Of a stretch of DNA of 40,802 nucleotides, positions 7,935-15,608 are shown one piece after another. Both the position numbers and the translations under genes were made by a program. The notes below the pieces were generated by a model. That model had not been told where the DNA came from. It did no database searches and worked only from the letters and a program-made list of their open reading frames with translations. Positions within the stretch are counted from its first letter, which is position 1. Each line of letters starts with the position of its first letter. Source of the DNA: Halobiforma nitratireducens JCM 10879 (GTDB taxonomy: Archaea > Halobacteriota > Halobacteria > Halobacteriales > Natrialbaceae); NCBI RefSeq assembly GCF_000337895.1, contig NZ_AOMA01000171.1, positions 2,577 through 43,378 on the forward strand, written 5' to 3'.

Positions 7935-8642
7935 ATGGTCGTGTCCCTCTCGATGGGGTGGCGACACCTCCTCTTTGCCAACTGGCCGGTCGACCCGGAC
8001 CGGCTGGAGCCACACCTCCCGGATCGCCTGTCGGTCGATACCCACGACGGCCGTGCGTGGCTCTCGGTTGTCCCCTTTACGAACGTCGACGTTCGTCCAC
8101 AGCGGTTGCCTGGCGGAACCGGACTCCCGCTGCCAGAACTCAACCTTCGGACGTACGTCACCTACGACGGAAACCCCGGGGTCTACTTCTTCAGTCTCGA
8201 CGCCGACGGGCTCGCTGCCGTCCTCGGTGCACGGCTGTTCCACCACCTCCCGTACTATCACGCGGACATCGACATCGAAGTCGCCGAGGACGGGACTGTC
8301 GCGTTCTCGAGTCGGCGTCGCCACCGCGGCGCGCGATCGGTTCGGTTCGACGCGAGGTACGAACCGACCGGCAGCCGATACCACGCCGATCCCGGGAGCC
8401 TCGCACATTTTCTGACCGAACGCTACCGCTACTACACCGAAGCGCCGGACGGTTCGATCCGGTACGCCGACGTCTCTCACGAATCCTGGCCGTTGTACGA
8501 TGCCGAGGTCTCGATCCGAGAGAACACGCTCTTTGCCGCCAACGGGTTCGATACGCCGAATTCGGAGCCGGTCCATCTCTACAGCCCTGGCGTCGACACG
8601 GTCGCCTCCGGGAGCAAACTGGCGAGACGGTTGCGTGGCTGA
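7935..8642 (+). CDS. DUF2071 (YqjF-like) protein
   Basis: 235 residues of the YqjF/DUF2071 family, related in fold to acetoacetate decarboxylase. Typical features are the opening MGWRHLLFANWPVDPDRLEPHLP, DGRAWLSVVPFTN, LNLRTYVTYDGNPGVYFFSLDA, the YHADIDIE strand, FLTERYRYYTEAPDGSIRYADVSHESWPL and the terminal VHLYSPGVDT. Molecular function is unknown. I use the ATG at 7935 because the conserved MGWRHL starts six residues later; the 30 in-frame codons upstream are non-conserved. The gene-free stretch 8643-8978 follows and contains nothing I can assign except the promoter of the next gene. Confidence 0.85.
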   Translation: MVVSLSMGWRHLLFANWPVDPDRLEPHLPDRLSVDTHDGRAWLSVVPFTNVDVRPQRLPGGTGLPLPELNLRTYVTYDGNPGVYFFSLDADGLAAVLGARLFHHLPYYHADIDIEVAEDGTVAFSSRRRHRGARSVRFDARYEPTGSRYHADPGSLAHFLTERYRYYTEAPDGSIRYADVSHESWPLYDAEVSIRENTLFAANGFDTPNSEPVHLYSPGVDTVASGSKLARRLRG

Positions 8643-8946
8643 GACCGGTCGCTGTACCGATGTCTTGGTGGCATTTGGGTCCTGCCACCGGAACTGACGT
8701 ACAGCATACCCTATGCGTCGTGGTTCGACGGCACGAGACGATGGGGTCGACCGAGGACACGACAGCGTCAACAGCCGTACGTTTGACGGCCGTTCGACCA
8801 CTGGTCCCCGCTCGCGCCGATCGCACGGCCGCCCCGCGTTCCGTGACCACTGCGTCTCGGGCTCCTGTACTCCTTTTCGAAACTGTCCGGCTATTTCATC
8901 TCGAGCCGCCCGCTCGAGCGGTTTTTCACTTTCACTTTCGGGCGAC

Positions 8947-8954
8947 CTTTTAAC
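8947..8954 (+). promoter_or_regulatory. probable TATA element of the DUF5790 gene
   Basis: CCTTTTAA lies about 27 bases before the ATG at 8979. That is the spacing expected for a haloarchaeal TATA box serving a leaderless transcript. No Shine-Dalgarno-like motif precedes the ATG. Confidence 0.45.
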
Positions 8955-8978
8955 CTCGGCCCCCGTGAACGTGATGAC

Positions 8979-9464
8979 ATGAGCCAAGCGACGTTCGGTG
9001 ACGACGACGAACTGTTCGGTGAAGCGGCATCCGAAATGCGCGAGGACGTCGAATCCTCGCTCGAGTCGGCCTGGGCGGCGCTGCCGGCGGCCGACGATAT
9101 CTGGGAGACGGACGCGGACAACGTGCTGGGCGTCCTCAACGGCCTCAACTCCGCGCTGGACGCTGGTGACGCCGAAGACCATCTTCGCGACGCCAAAAAG
9201 TGGTACACCATGGGCCAGCGGGCCGACGCCTTCGACGACGCAGACGACCTCGAAGCGGAGATCACCGACCTCGAGGCTGCGATCGAAGACGTCACCGACG
9301 CCGGCGAGCAGGTCGGCGATCTCACGTCGACGATTCCGGCGCTTCGTGGGACGCTCGAGGAGGCGACGCCGGGCGAGGAAGCCGCAGACGAGACGGCAGA
9401 AGAAGACGAACCGAAGGGTGAAGCCGAAGAGCAAGAGCAAGAAGAAGAAGAAGAAGAAGAATAA
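8979..9464 (+). CDS. DUF5790 family acidic protein with poly-Glu tail
   Basis: 161 residues of a haloarchaea-specific family (DUF5790). The conserved N-terminal half is visible: ELFGEAASEMREDVESSLESAWAALP, then WETDADNVLGVLNGLNSAL and HLRDAKKWYTMGQRADAF. Helices ~90-125 are probably coiled. The last ~35 residues are almost pure Glu/Asp, ending in a run of Glu encoded by a GAA/GAG microsatellite (9441-9460), so tail length may vary between strains. It is cytosolic and of unknown function. The start at 8979 is supported by a TATA element 27 bases upstream. Confidence 0.85.
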   Translation: MSQATFGDDDELFGEAASEMREDVESSLESAWAALPAADDIWETDADNVLGVLNGLNSALDAGDAEDHLRDAKKWYTMGQRADAFDDADDLEAEITDLEAAIEDVTDAGEQVGDLTSTIPALRGTLEEATPGEEAADETAEEDEPKGEAEEQEQEEEEEEE

Positions 9465-9543
9465 CCCCCGACGCACGGTCGTTCCCGCCGCTTCCTCTCC
9501 GCGTTGCTCCTTCGATTTCTACCCGGCGGCTCGATCAAAACCG

Positions 9544-10329
9544 CTATTCGCTGTCTCCACCCCGTCGCTCCGGTCTGGACGCGTCTCGCTCCGCGACAGC
9601 CTCTAACAGACGTGCCAGCGCCGCCGCCGCCAACTCGAGCAGTTCGTCGCCACGTTCTGTGGGTCCGTCCCGCGGATCGCCGACCACGCCGTTGTCGGTA
9701 AACTCCGCGCTATCGTAGGCCAGGTTCGCGTAACTCACCCACTCTCCCCAGCCGTCGGCACCCGACTCGGAGGCGGCGTCGAGACGATCCTCACGAACGA
9801 GGTCGGGCGCAACCCGCCGGAGCAGCGCCGTCTCGAGCGGACCGCCGTGGCCCATCTCGCTCGAGTGATCGCCGACGGCGTCGAACCAGGTGAAGGGAAC
9901 GGCGTAGGTGTCCTCGTCGCCGTCGCGAGTGAGCCGAGCGCCGACTTCTCGGAGCGCGGCGACGTTACCGCCGTGGCCATTGACGAGGACGACGCGATCG
10001 ATTCCGTGGTAGAACAGACTCTCGACTGATTCGCGAACGTAGTCCCGGAACGTTCCCTCGGACACCCACATCGTCCCGGGGAACTGGCGGTGTTCTTCGG
10101 CGACGCCGACGGGGATCGCCGGCGCACGCAGCACGTCTCGCTCGCTTCGCTCGCAGCCGGCGTCGGCGACGGCCTCGGCGGTTACCACGTCGGTTCCGAG
10201 CGGTGCATGGGGGCCGTGCTGTTCCGTACTGCCGACGGGGACGACCGCGATGTCGGCGTCGGCGTCCCGAACGTCGGTCCAGGTCGCATCACTGAGGTTC
10301 ATGCGCGAGTAGATCGGCCGTTCACCCAT
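9544..10329 (-). CDS. creatininase-family amidohydrolase (ArfB/creatinine amidohydrolase superfamily)
   Basis: 261 residues. The metal-binding motifs of the creatininase family are intact: VVPVGSTEQHGPHAPLGTD (Glu and His ligands plus Asp), VVLVNGHGGNVAAL, and EMGHGGPLETALLRR with the late Glu. In archaea this superfamily includes ArfB, the deformylase of riboflavin/F420 biosynthesis, and also uncharacterised members; the sequence alone does not say which. I start at 10329 (MGERPIYSRMNL). In-frame Met codons at 10347 and 10302 are alternatives. It is convergent with the DUF5790 gene. Confidence 0.85.
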   Translation of the reverse strand: MGERPIYSRMNLSDATWTDVRDADADIAVVPVGSTEQHGPHAPLGTDVVTAEAVADAGCERSERDVLRAPAIPVGVAEEHRQFPGTMWVSEGTFRDYVRESVESLFYHGIDRVVLVNGHGGNVAALREVGARLTRDGDEDTYAVPFTWFDAVGDHSSEMGHGGPLETALLRRVAPDLVREDRLDAASESGADGWGEWVSYANLAYDSAEFTDNGVVGDPRDGPTERGDELLELAAAALARLLEAVAERDASRPERRGGDSE

Positions 10330-10387
10330 GAAACCACCGACCGCCACAGGGGTCGTTTCGGTTCGCGATCCGAACTCGTGCTGGCGT

Positions 10388-10448
10388 CCCAGGGGTTGGT
10401 GTTGGTGCTGGTATCGGTGTTAGTGCTGATGGTGACGGTGACGGTGAC
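10388..10448. repeat. low-complexity GGTGTT/GGTGAC hexamer tract
   Basis: A GT-rich run of imperfect hexamers (GTTGGTGTTGGTGCTGGTAT, later three GGTGAC copies) lies between the divergent creatininase and DUF5789 genes. It probably arose by slippage. There is no coding potential in any frame that I can support. Confidence 0.5.
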
Positions 10449-10517
10449 TCCCGCCTCATGCCAACCGTGGCGAGCGCAGGCTCAACCCGTTTGACCCTGG
10501 TCGCGCACTACTTATCC

Positions 10518-10862
10518 ATGACCGACGATAGCCGCGAACAGGGCGTCGAGCTCGGTGACCTCCATGACGACCTCGAGTCCGTCGACTACCCGATCAGCCA
10601 GGACGCACTGTTCGAGAAACACGGCGACCGCGAGGTCGACTTCGGCGAGGAGACGATGACCCTCGAGGAACTCGTCGGGCCGATGAACGAGGACGAGTAC
10701 GAAGACTACGGCGCTGTCGAGCAGGCGATCATGAACATGGTCGGCGACGAGGCGATCGGACGGAAGAACTACAGCGACCGGACGCCGCCGGCGATCGGAG
10801 AGGATCGACAGGACGAGGGTGCACCCGAGCAGGAAGGCCAGCGGGAGCAGGAATCGTTTTGA
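10518..10862 (+). CDS. DUF5789 family protein
   Basis: 114 residues of a haloarchaeal family of unknown function (DUF5789). The pattern is clear: VELGDLHDDLESVDYPISQDALFEKHGDREVDF, MTLEELVGPMNEDEYEDYGAVEQAIMNMVGDEAIGRKNYSDR. The last ~20 residues are Glu/Gln-rich and variable. The ATG at 10518 starts directly before the conserved part; 20 further in-frame codons upstream look non-coding. The protein is small, acidic and cytosolic. The gene is convergent with the ABC exporter gene, 81 bases apart. Confidence 0.85.
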   Translation: MTDDSREQGVELGDLHDDLESVDYPISQDALFEKHGDREVDFGEETMTLEELVGPMNEDEYEDYGAVEQAIMNMVGDEAIGRKNYSDRTPPAIGEDRQDEGAPEQEGQREQESF

Positions 10863-10902
10863 GCGTTGGGGTCGTCGGTGTCCGTCTCGTCCGAGTCGGG
10901 AG

Positions 10903-10932
10903 CGATATCGATATCGATATCGATATCGATGT
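10903..10932. repeat. (CGATAT)n simple repeat between convergent genes
   Basis: Four perfect CGATAT units and a fifth, CGATGT, run from 10903 to 10932, continuing into two CGCCGT units. The tract is self-complementary. It occupies most of the 81 bases between the stop codons of the DUF5789 and ABC exporter genes. Confidence 0.85.
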
Positions 10933-10943
10933 CGCCGTCGCCG

Positions 10944-12884
10944 TCAATCGTCGTCGCCGACTTCCGTTCGCGCCTGTCGCCGCTGGGCCCGCTCGATGAA
11001 CTCCTGGGGTAACTCGTCGATCTCTCCAGCTTGCACGCCCCAGAGGTGGGAGTACAGCCCTTCGTTCTCGAGCAGTTCCTCGTGGGCCCCCCGCTCGACG
11101 ATCCGCCCGTCCTCGAGGACGAGGATCGTATCGGCGTCTTTGATCGTCGACAGTCGGTGAGCGATCGCGAACGTCGTCCGATCCTCGGCGAGTTCGTCGA
11201 TCGAGCGCTGGATGAGCATCTCCGTCTCCGTGTCGACATCGCTGGTCGCCTCGTCGAGCACGAGTATCTCGGGATCTTTGAGGATCGCACGGGCAATCGA
11301 GACCCGCTGGCGCTGTCCCCCCGAGAGTTTGACGCCGCGCTCGCCGACTTCGGTGTCGTAGCCGTCCGGGAGGTTCTGGATGAAATCGTGGGCCTCGGCC
11401 ATCTTCGCGGCCTCGATCACGTCCTCGCGATCGGCGTCGAACGCACCGTAGGTGATGTTCTCCTCGACGGTGCCATAGAAGAGGAAGGTGTCCTGGCCGA
11501 CGTAGCCCATCTTGCGTCGCAGGCTCGCGAGCGAAACGTCCCGGACGTCCTGGCGGTCGATTCGAATCTCACCCTCGTCGACGTCGTACAGTCTGAGCAG
11601 GAGTTTCAATACTGTGGACTTGCCGGCCCCGGTCGGCCCGACCAGCGCGACGGTTTCGCCACCGTCGACCTCGAACGAGACGTCGTCGATGATACGCTCG
11701 CTGTCGTCGTAGCCGAAGCCGACTCGATCGTACTCGACGCGGCCCTCGCGGACCTCGAGTTCGGTTGCCTCGTCGTCGCGTTCGATGCGGCCTTCTTCGT
11801 CCATCAATCCGAAGATGCGCTCGCTGGAGGCCTCCGCGCGCTGGTACATGTTGATCACCTGCCCGAACTGGGCCATGGGCCAGACGAGCTGTTGAGTGTA
11901 CATGATGAACGCGACGAAGACCCCCGTCTCGAGCGTCCCCGTGAACGGGCCCGGCGCGGTTTCCGTGAACACCCAGTAGCCGCCGACGAGGAACGTGAGG
12001 ACGAACCCGATTCCCGAGATCACCTGCAGTCCGGGGAAGAACTTGATTCGGAGCCAGATAGCCCCCCAGTTCTTGTCGTAGTAGTTCCGCGAGACGTCTT
12101 CGACGCGGTCGGATTCGTACTCCTCGGTGTTCGAAGACTTGATCACGTTGATGCCGCCGAGGTTGTTCTCGAGTCGGGAGTTGACTTTCCCGACCGAGGA
12201 GCGGACGGCGGCGTATTTCGGCTGGATCTTCTTGACAAAGACGTACGTGAAGACGGCGATCAGCGGCACTGGCGCGAGAGAGACAAGCGCAAGCTGGGGA
12301 TTGAGCCAGAACAGAAGGCACGTGATCCCAACGACCATCACGATCAGTCGCGTCGCGGAGTTCATCCCCTCGTTTAGAAAGCGCTCGAGCTGATTGACGT
12401 CGTTACTGAGCACCGACATCATCTCGCCAGTCTGCTTGTTCGCGAAAAACTCCATATCGAGTCGCTGCATCTTGTCGTAGGTCGCGGTGCGGACATCGTG
12501 CTGGACGCTCTGGGAGAAGGAGTTAAAGCCCCAGTTGCGCAGCCAGTGAAAGATCGCGCCGAACGCGAACGAGCCGGCGATCACGGCAACGACGAACTGG
12601 AACTGGCCCGTCTCCGTGGTCGGGAGCCACGCTTCCGGGAGGACCACGAGCGGCACCTGCTCGGCGAACGCCGCGTCGTAGACGATCGCGTCGATTGCAA
12701 CGGCGAGCATCAGCGCCGGTAACAGGTCGAGTGCTCGCGCAAAGACACTCGAGATCAGGCCGACGACCATCGAAAACCAGTACGGACGACCGTACTCGAA
12801 CAGCAGCCGTTGCATCGGACTCTCGATCTCCTCCCGCTGCTCCTCGAAGGGGTCGTCTTTGTCCCAGTCGACGCCGCTGCTCAT
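10944..12884 (-). CDS. ABC exporter half-transporter (fused permease and ATPase)
   Basis: 646 residues: N-terminal cytoplasmic stretch, six membrane helices (~residues 40-350), then a nucleotide-binding domain. ATPase motifs are all present: Walker A GPTGAGKST, Q-loop region MGYVGQDTFLF, signature LSGGQRQRVSIARAIL, Walker B ILVLDEATSDVD, and the H-loop AIAHRLSTI. The transmembrane coupling segment EFFANKQTGEMMSVLSNDV is typical of MsbA/LmrA-type type IV exporters. It would act as a homodimer in the cell membrane; substrate (lipid or drug) cannot be told. I start at 12884 (MSSGVDWDKDD); the 120 in-frame codons upstream overlap the DUF192 gene and are non-conserved. It lies 76 bases downstream of the DUF192 gene on the same strand. 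Confidence 0.93.
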   Translation of the reverse strand: MSSGVDWDKDDPFEEQREEIESPMQRLLFEYGRPYWFSMVVGLISSVFARALDLLPALMLAVAIDAIVYDAAFAEQVPLVVLPEAWLPTTETGQFQFVVAVIAGSFAFGAIFHWLRNWGFNSFSQSVQHDVRTATYDKMQRLDMEFFANKQTGEMMSVLSNDVNQLERFLNEGMNSATRLIVMVVGITCLLFWLNPQLALVSLAPVPLIAVFTYVFVKKIQPKYAAVRSSVGKVNSRLENNLGGINVIKSSNTEEYESDRVEDVSRNYYDKNWGAIWLRIKFFPGLQVISGIGFVLTFLVGGYWVFTETAPGPFTGTLETGVFVAFIMYTQQLVWPMAQFGQVINMYQRAEASSERIFGLMDEEGRIERDDEATELEVREGRVEYDRVGFGYDDSERIIDDVSFEVDGGETVALVGPTGAGKSTVLKLLLRLYDVDEGEIRIDRQDVRDVSLASLRRKMGYVGQDTFLFYGTVEENITYGAFDADREDVIEAAKMAEAHDFIQNLPDGYDTEVGERGVKLSGGQRQRVSIARAILKDPEILVLDEATSDVDTETEMLIQRSIDELAEDRTTFAIAHRLSTIKDADTILVLEDGRIVERGAHEELLENEGLYSHLWGVQAGEIDELPQEFIERAQRRQARTEVGDDD

Positions 12885-12960
12885 CGAATACGCTTCCGGC
12901 TCCACGAACAATAAGCGTTTGCTACGAATCGAAATAGTCCGGTACCGGTTTCGTGGTTGC

Positions 12961-13527
12961 CTATTCGTGGGAGTCGGAATCGGGTTCGGGGTCGAAGTCG
13001 AAGTCGGAGCCAGAATCAGCGTCCGAATCAGTAGCCGGCTCGTATTCGATTTCGACCTCGTCACCGACCGCCATCCCCGTCTCGTTCGCGTACCCACGGG
13101 GCACCTCGAGTACCCACTGAGCCAGGCCAGTGTACTCGAGGTCTCCCCCGTCTTCGTCCGGTTCGGGTGCGCGTGCGTGTTCGATCTCCGTGATCTCTCG
13201 GTCGGCATCGACGAAGATGATATCGATATCGAAGTCCATCTCACGCATCACGTAGGTGCGCTCGGCTTCTCCGTCGTGGACGAACAGCATTCCCTCGCCG
13301 TCCTCGAGTGACTCGTGCTCGCTCAGCCCGGTGTAGCGCTCGCTCCAGGTGTCGGCAACCTCTACCTCGACGGTCGCTCTGGGCTCGCCGTCCTCGTCGA
13401 GAACCCGGACTTCCGCTCGGTCTTCTCCCCAGGGGACGGAGACGGCCCCGGTCTGGAGGAGTACCAGTGCGACTACGCCCAGCAACGCGACGACGAGCAA
13501 CGCCTTCCACGTGCGCTCGAGGACCAT
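12961..13527 (-). CDS. DUF192 domain protein, membrane-anchored
   Basis: 188 residues. An N-terminal hydrophobic helix (~residues 8-26, LLVVALLGVVALVLL) serves as signal anchor, without a lipobox cysteine. Residues ~38-165 are a DUF192 domain: VEVADTWSERYTGLSEHESLEDGEGMLFVH, MREMDFDIDIIFVD, and VLEVPRGYANETGMAVGDEVE. The C-terminal ~22 residues are an Asp/Ser-rich tail. DUF192 proteins are widespread, exported and functionally undefined. In haloarchaea this acidic, surface-facing form is common. The ABC exporter gene follows on the same strand. Confidence 0.88.
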   Translation of the reverse strand: MVLERTWKALLVVALLGVVALVLLQTGAVSVPWGEDRAEVRVLDEDGEPRATVEVEVADTWSERYTGLSEHESLEDGEGMLFVHDGEAERTYVMREMDFDIDIIFVDADREITEIEHARAPEPDEDGGDLEYTGLAQWVLEVPRGYANETGMAVGDEVEIEYEPATDSDADSGSDFDFDPEPDSDSHE

Positions 13528-13595
13528 CGTGTCTAGTCGTGGCTGCGACTCGAGAAAGTAAAGGTTATTCGGGCGGACGGCTTTGGTCCGGGTAC

Positions 13596-13669
13596 GGGCT
13601 CGTGGTCTAGCTGGTTATGACGCGGCCCTTACAAGGCCGAGGCCGGTGGTTCGAACCCGCCCGAGCCCA
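13596..13669 (+). tRNA. tRNA-Val (anticodon TAC)
   Basis: The acceptor stem pairs GGGCTCG (13596-13602) with CGAGCCC (13662-13668), followed by discriminator A. The anticodon loop CTTACAA has TAC at 13630-13632, and the T-arm is GGTGG-TTCGAAC-CC.. in canonical form. CCA is not encoded, so the CCA-adding enzyme is needed. There is no intron. Confidence 0.96.
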
Positions 13670-13677
13670 CTGTTGCT

Positions 13678-13798
13678 GTCGCGAACAACACGTGAGCGAC
13701 GGCACCGTAACGGTGACGCGAGGGCGGTTCGAACCAGACCAGTCCCAGCGGCCGAACGAAGTGACCGACCGTCCGGGTGAGGTTCGAACACGTCGAGC
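13678..13798 (+). repeat. tRNA-Val trailer module (blocks 1-3 plus partial tRNA 3' copy)
   Basis: Downstream of tRNA-Val I see, in order: an inverted repeat GTCGC...GCGAC (13678-13700) containing block 1 GCGAACAACACG; a CACCG-TAA-CGGTG hairpin; block 2 TTCGAACCAGAC (13728-13739), which resembles a T-loop; block 3 CGAACGAAGTGA (13753-13764); and at 13781-13798 an imperfect copy (16 of 19 positions) of tRNA-Val bases 13648-13666. The same order of blocks recurs after tRNA-Phe and, in part, after tRNA-His and tRNA-Arg. The remainder of the gene-free stretch to 14020 holds nothing I recognise. Confidence 0.7.
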
Positions 13799-14020
13799 AG
13801 TCCGAACCCTTCCTTCCAGATGCGATCCGAGAGCGCCGAGTTCAGTCGAAACATCGTCGACGAGCGTTAGAACGGAAACGGAGGTCCCGCCGTCGCGGCG
13901 GACCAATAGCGATCAGAACGGAGACGTCGAACCCTCGAGTTCGTCGGCTGTTGCGTTCCGTCGTCCGTCGGAGCCGTAATACGACACTATCCTCGTCACC
14001 TGCCCACTGGCCCGGAGTAG

Positions 14021-14467
14021 TCAGTGCTTGAGCCGAGCGACGTTTTCCCGAATCTGGCTGAAGAAGCCATCGCCGGACTCGGCCTGGAGCGCCGAGTGTA
14101 GCGTCGAGTTCTCGGGCTCGTCTTTGATGACGATCCGGAGATACGGCTCGAGCTGGTCGAAATTGTCCGAGAGGACGACGGTGTGGTTGTCCTCGTCGTG
14201 GTCGACGACGCCCGCGTCGGCCAGTTTCGGGACGTGACATTGGACCGACGAGACGTAGACGCTTTTGTACTCGTTCTTTTCGACCTCGTCCGGCGGAACG
14301 TCGTGTTCCCAGCCTGCGACTTGCTCGGCGAGTTTCGAGAGCTCGATCGGCTCCTCACGGCCTCGCAGCGCGTACAGGAGGTACCGTCGCCGCCGGTTGG
14401 CGAGTAACTCCAGGATGGTGTCGGCGGAGAGTTCTTGTTCCGCCTGACTCGAGGTAAGAGCCTCCAT
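14021..14467 (-). CDS. DUF7344 winged-helix (HTH) protein
   Basis: 148 residues. The haloarchaeal DUF7344 domain covers roughly residues 12-100: LSADTILELLANRRRRYLLYALRG, then LSKLAEQVAGWEHD, and KSVYVSSVQCHVPKLADAGVVDHDEDNHTVVLS, i.e. an ArsR-like winged helix. The C-terminal ~45 residues form a helical extension. Probably a DNA-binding regulator; the ligand and targets are unknown. The start at 14467 (MEALTSSQAEQELS) is the usual one. It lies between tRNA-Val and tRNA-Phe on the opposite strand. Confidence 0.88.
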   Translation of the reverse strand: MEALTSSQAEQELSADTILELLANRRRRYLLYALRGREEPIELSKLAEQVAGWEHDVPPDEVEKNEYKSVYVSSVQCHVPKLADAGVVDHDEDNHTVVLSDNFDQLEPYLRIVIKDEPENSTLHSALQAESGDGFFSQIRENVARLKH

Positions 14468-14685
14468 AACACAAGGTTACCCGCCGGAGCGGAAAAGGGT
14501 GTCTTGAATATCCGAATATCCAACAAACGACCGTTAAGACCGATCAAACTGTTCGTATTTGGTGCATACTGCTGCCGGGGTTCGAACGGTCGGGATCGTC
14601 GATCGTGGTCGGGGTGTGTCACCGAACCGACGTAGCCGTCGCGATTCGAAATCCTTTTTTATACCATGGACGGAGAAAGAGGTAA

Positions 14686-14759
14686 GCCGCCTTAGCTCAG
14701 ACTGGGAGAGCACTCGACTGAAGATCGAGCTGTCCCCGGTTCAAATCCGGGAGGCGGCA
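14686..14759 (+). tRNA. tRNA-Phe (anticodon GAA)
   Basis: The acceptor stem pairs GCCGCCT (14686-14692) with AGGCGGC (14752-14758), discriminator A. The anticodon loop CTGAAGA has GAA at 14720-14722. The T-arm is CCGG-TTCAAAT-CCGG. A T-rich TATA-like tract (TTTTTTATA, 14655-14663) lies about 25 bases upstream and is the likely promoter. CCA is not encoded. Confidence 0.96.
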
Positions 14760-14901
14760 CTTCTGGCGCGAACAAAACGACGAGCGTAGCGAGGCGTCCG
14801 CGAGCGCCAGAAGTGAGACCCGAGCGGATTTGAACTAGACTGAGGTTCTGCGAGCGAAGCGAGCAGGTTCTCAGGCGTAGTTCACAATCCGGGAGGCAGC
14901 A
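14758..14901 (+). repeat. tRNA-Phe trailer module with 12-bp inverted repeat and partial tRNA 3' copy
   Basis: A perfect 12-bp inverted repeat joins the tRNA end to its trailer: CACTTCTGGCGC (14758-14769) and GCGCCAGAAGTG (14804-14815). Block 1 GCGAACAAAACG is at 14768-14779, block 2 TTTGAACTAGAC at 14829-14840 and block 3 CGAGCGAAGCGA at 14851-14862. At 14881-14901 lies a copy of the tRNA-Phe 3' end (14740-14759) with one inserted base and one mismatch. The order and spacing match the tRNA-Val trailer. Confidence 0.75.
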
Positions 14902-15023
14902 TAGTTTTTCTACTCGGAGAACGTTCGACGGACAGCACCCCTTACGGCGATAGTCGCGCGCAAATCCCGATTAGAGTTGACCACGGTTCCACTCACGTTC
15001 CGATGCTTTCGGCGCTTTATCCT

Positions 15024-15285
15024 ATGTAACTCGGCCTCCCGTGGGGTCCACTCGTGACCGTCCGTCCGGTCTTCCGACTATCGTATTGAGCGAAGTAAGC
15101 GTCGGTGCGGCTTGCGCCGCCCCCCGGTTTCGCAAACCCTTGCGGGCTCTTACTGGTCCCCTCCCCGAGCCACTTGACCCCGCGGAAGAGCGGGGGAAGA
15201 TTGTGGGACGCATGGAGGGTGTATGCAAACTCAAGCGAATCACCTCCGGAACCAGCATCGTTGATTGAAGCCGGAGCAGTAAAAA
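15024..15285. other. gene-free stretch with several hairpins, function unknown
   Basis: The 700 bases between the tRNA-Phe trailer and the DedA gene carry no convincing gene. Short perfect stems cluster here: GCGGC-TTGC-GCCGC (near 15107-15120), GGTTT-CGC-AAACC (near 15126-15138), CCCCGC-GGAAGA-GCGGGG (near 15178-15195) and a long-range CTCCGG (15244-15249) with CCGGAG (15271-15276). It could be a structured RNA or the wreck of an insertion element. It lacks the SRP RNA and RNase P core motifs. A 75-codon reading frame at 15041-15268 has no recognisable family. Confidence 0.3.
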
Positions 15286-15608
15286 GCCTAACCTCGATGT
15301 AATCGATTTGTTGACGCTCTCGGCTCGTTCTCGGCTTCTCATCGGAGAAGATGGGTAAGTACGAGACTCGACAGGTATGCCAGAACCATCACTCGAGAAT
15401 GAACCGATATCACGACTTTCCTCTTGCCGTCGAGACTACTGCGACAAATGCAGTACCGGAACCATCGTAGCGTATCAAGAGTGCGGCGAGGAGAGTGTGG
15501 GAGACCGTTTGGATAGCAGTGATCTTATACTCTGGGCCAACTGTCGGCCCGACGAACACAGACAGATGTTGTTATATCGTCCCGTTTCCAAGGGCCTGCA
15601 TACATCGA

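Noticed and set aside
6501..9476. Minus-strand reading frame of 991 codons
   Set aside because: It lies antisense to mptD, DUF2071 and DUF5790 genes and in another frame of azf. Its sequence is Arg/Ser/Thr-rich shadow sequence with no family, while the genes it overlaps are recognisable.
11031..12377. Plus-strand reading frame of 448 codons
   Set aside because: Exact antisense of the ABC exporter, whose motifs are unmistakable. Long antisense frames are expected at this GC3 bias.
12885..13244. N-terminal extension of the ABC exporter by 120 codons
   Set aside because: It overlaps the DUF192 gene, is low-complexity Ser/Thr/Arg sequence, and the family begins near the ATG at 12884.
13723..13747. 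A second, nearer copy of the tRNA-Val 3' end
   Set aside because: It matches at 19 of 25 positions, but block 2 also appears after other tRNAs, so the resemblance is better explained by the shared T-arm-like block. The self-copy at 13781-13798 fits the spacing of the other loci better.
15041..15268. 75-codon protein-coding frame
   Set aside because: No family, poor codon bias, and it spans the hairpin cluster.
15024..15285. SRP (7S) RNA
   Set aside because: The helix-8 core (GGAAGG...AGCAG type) and the conserved Alu-domain context are missing on both strands. A lone TGTAAC is not enough.
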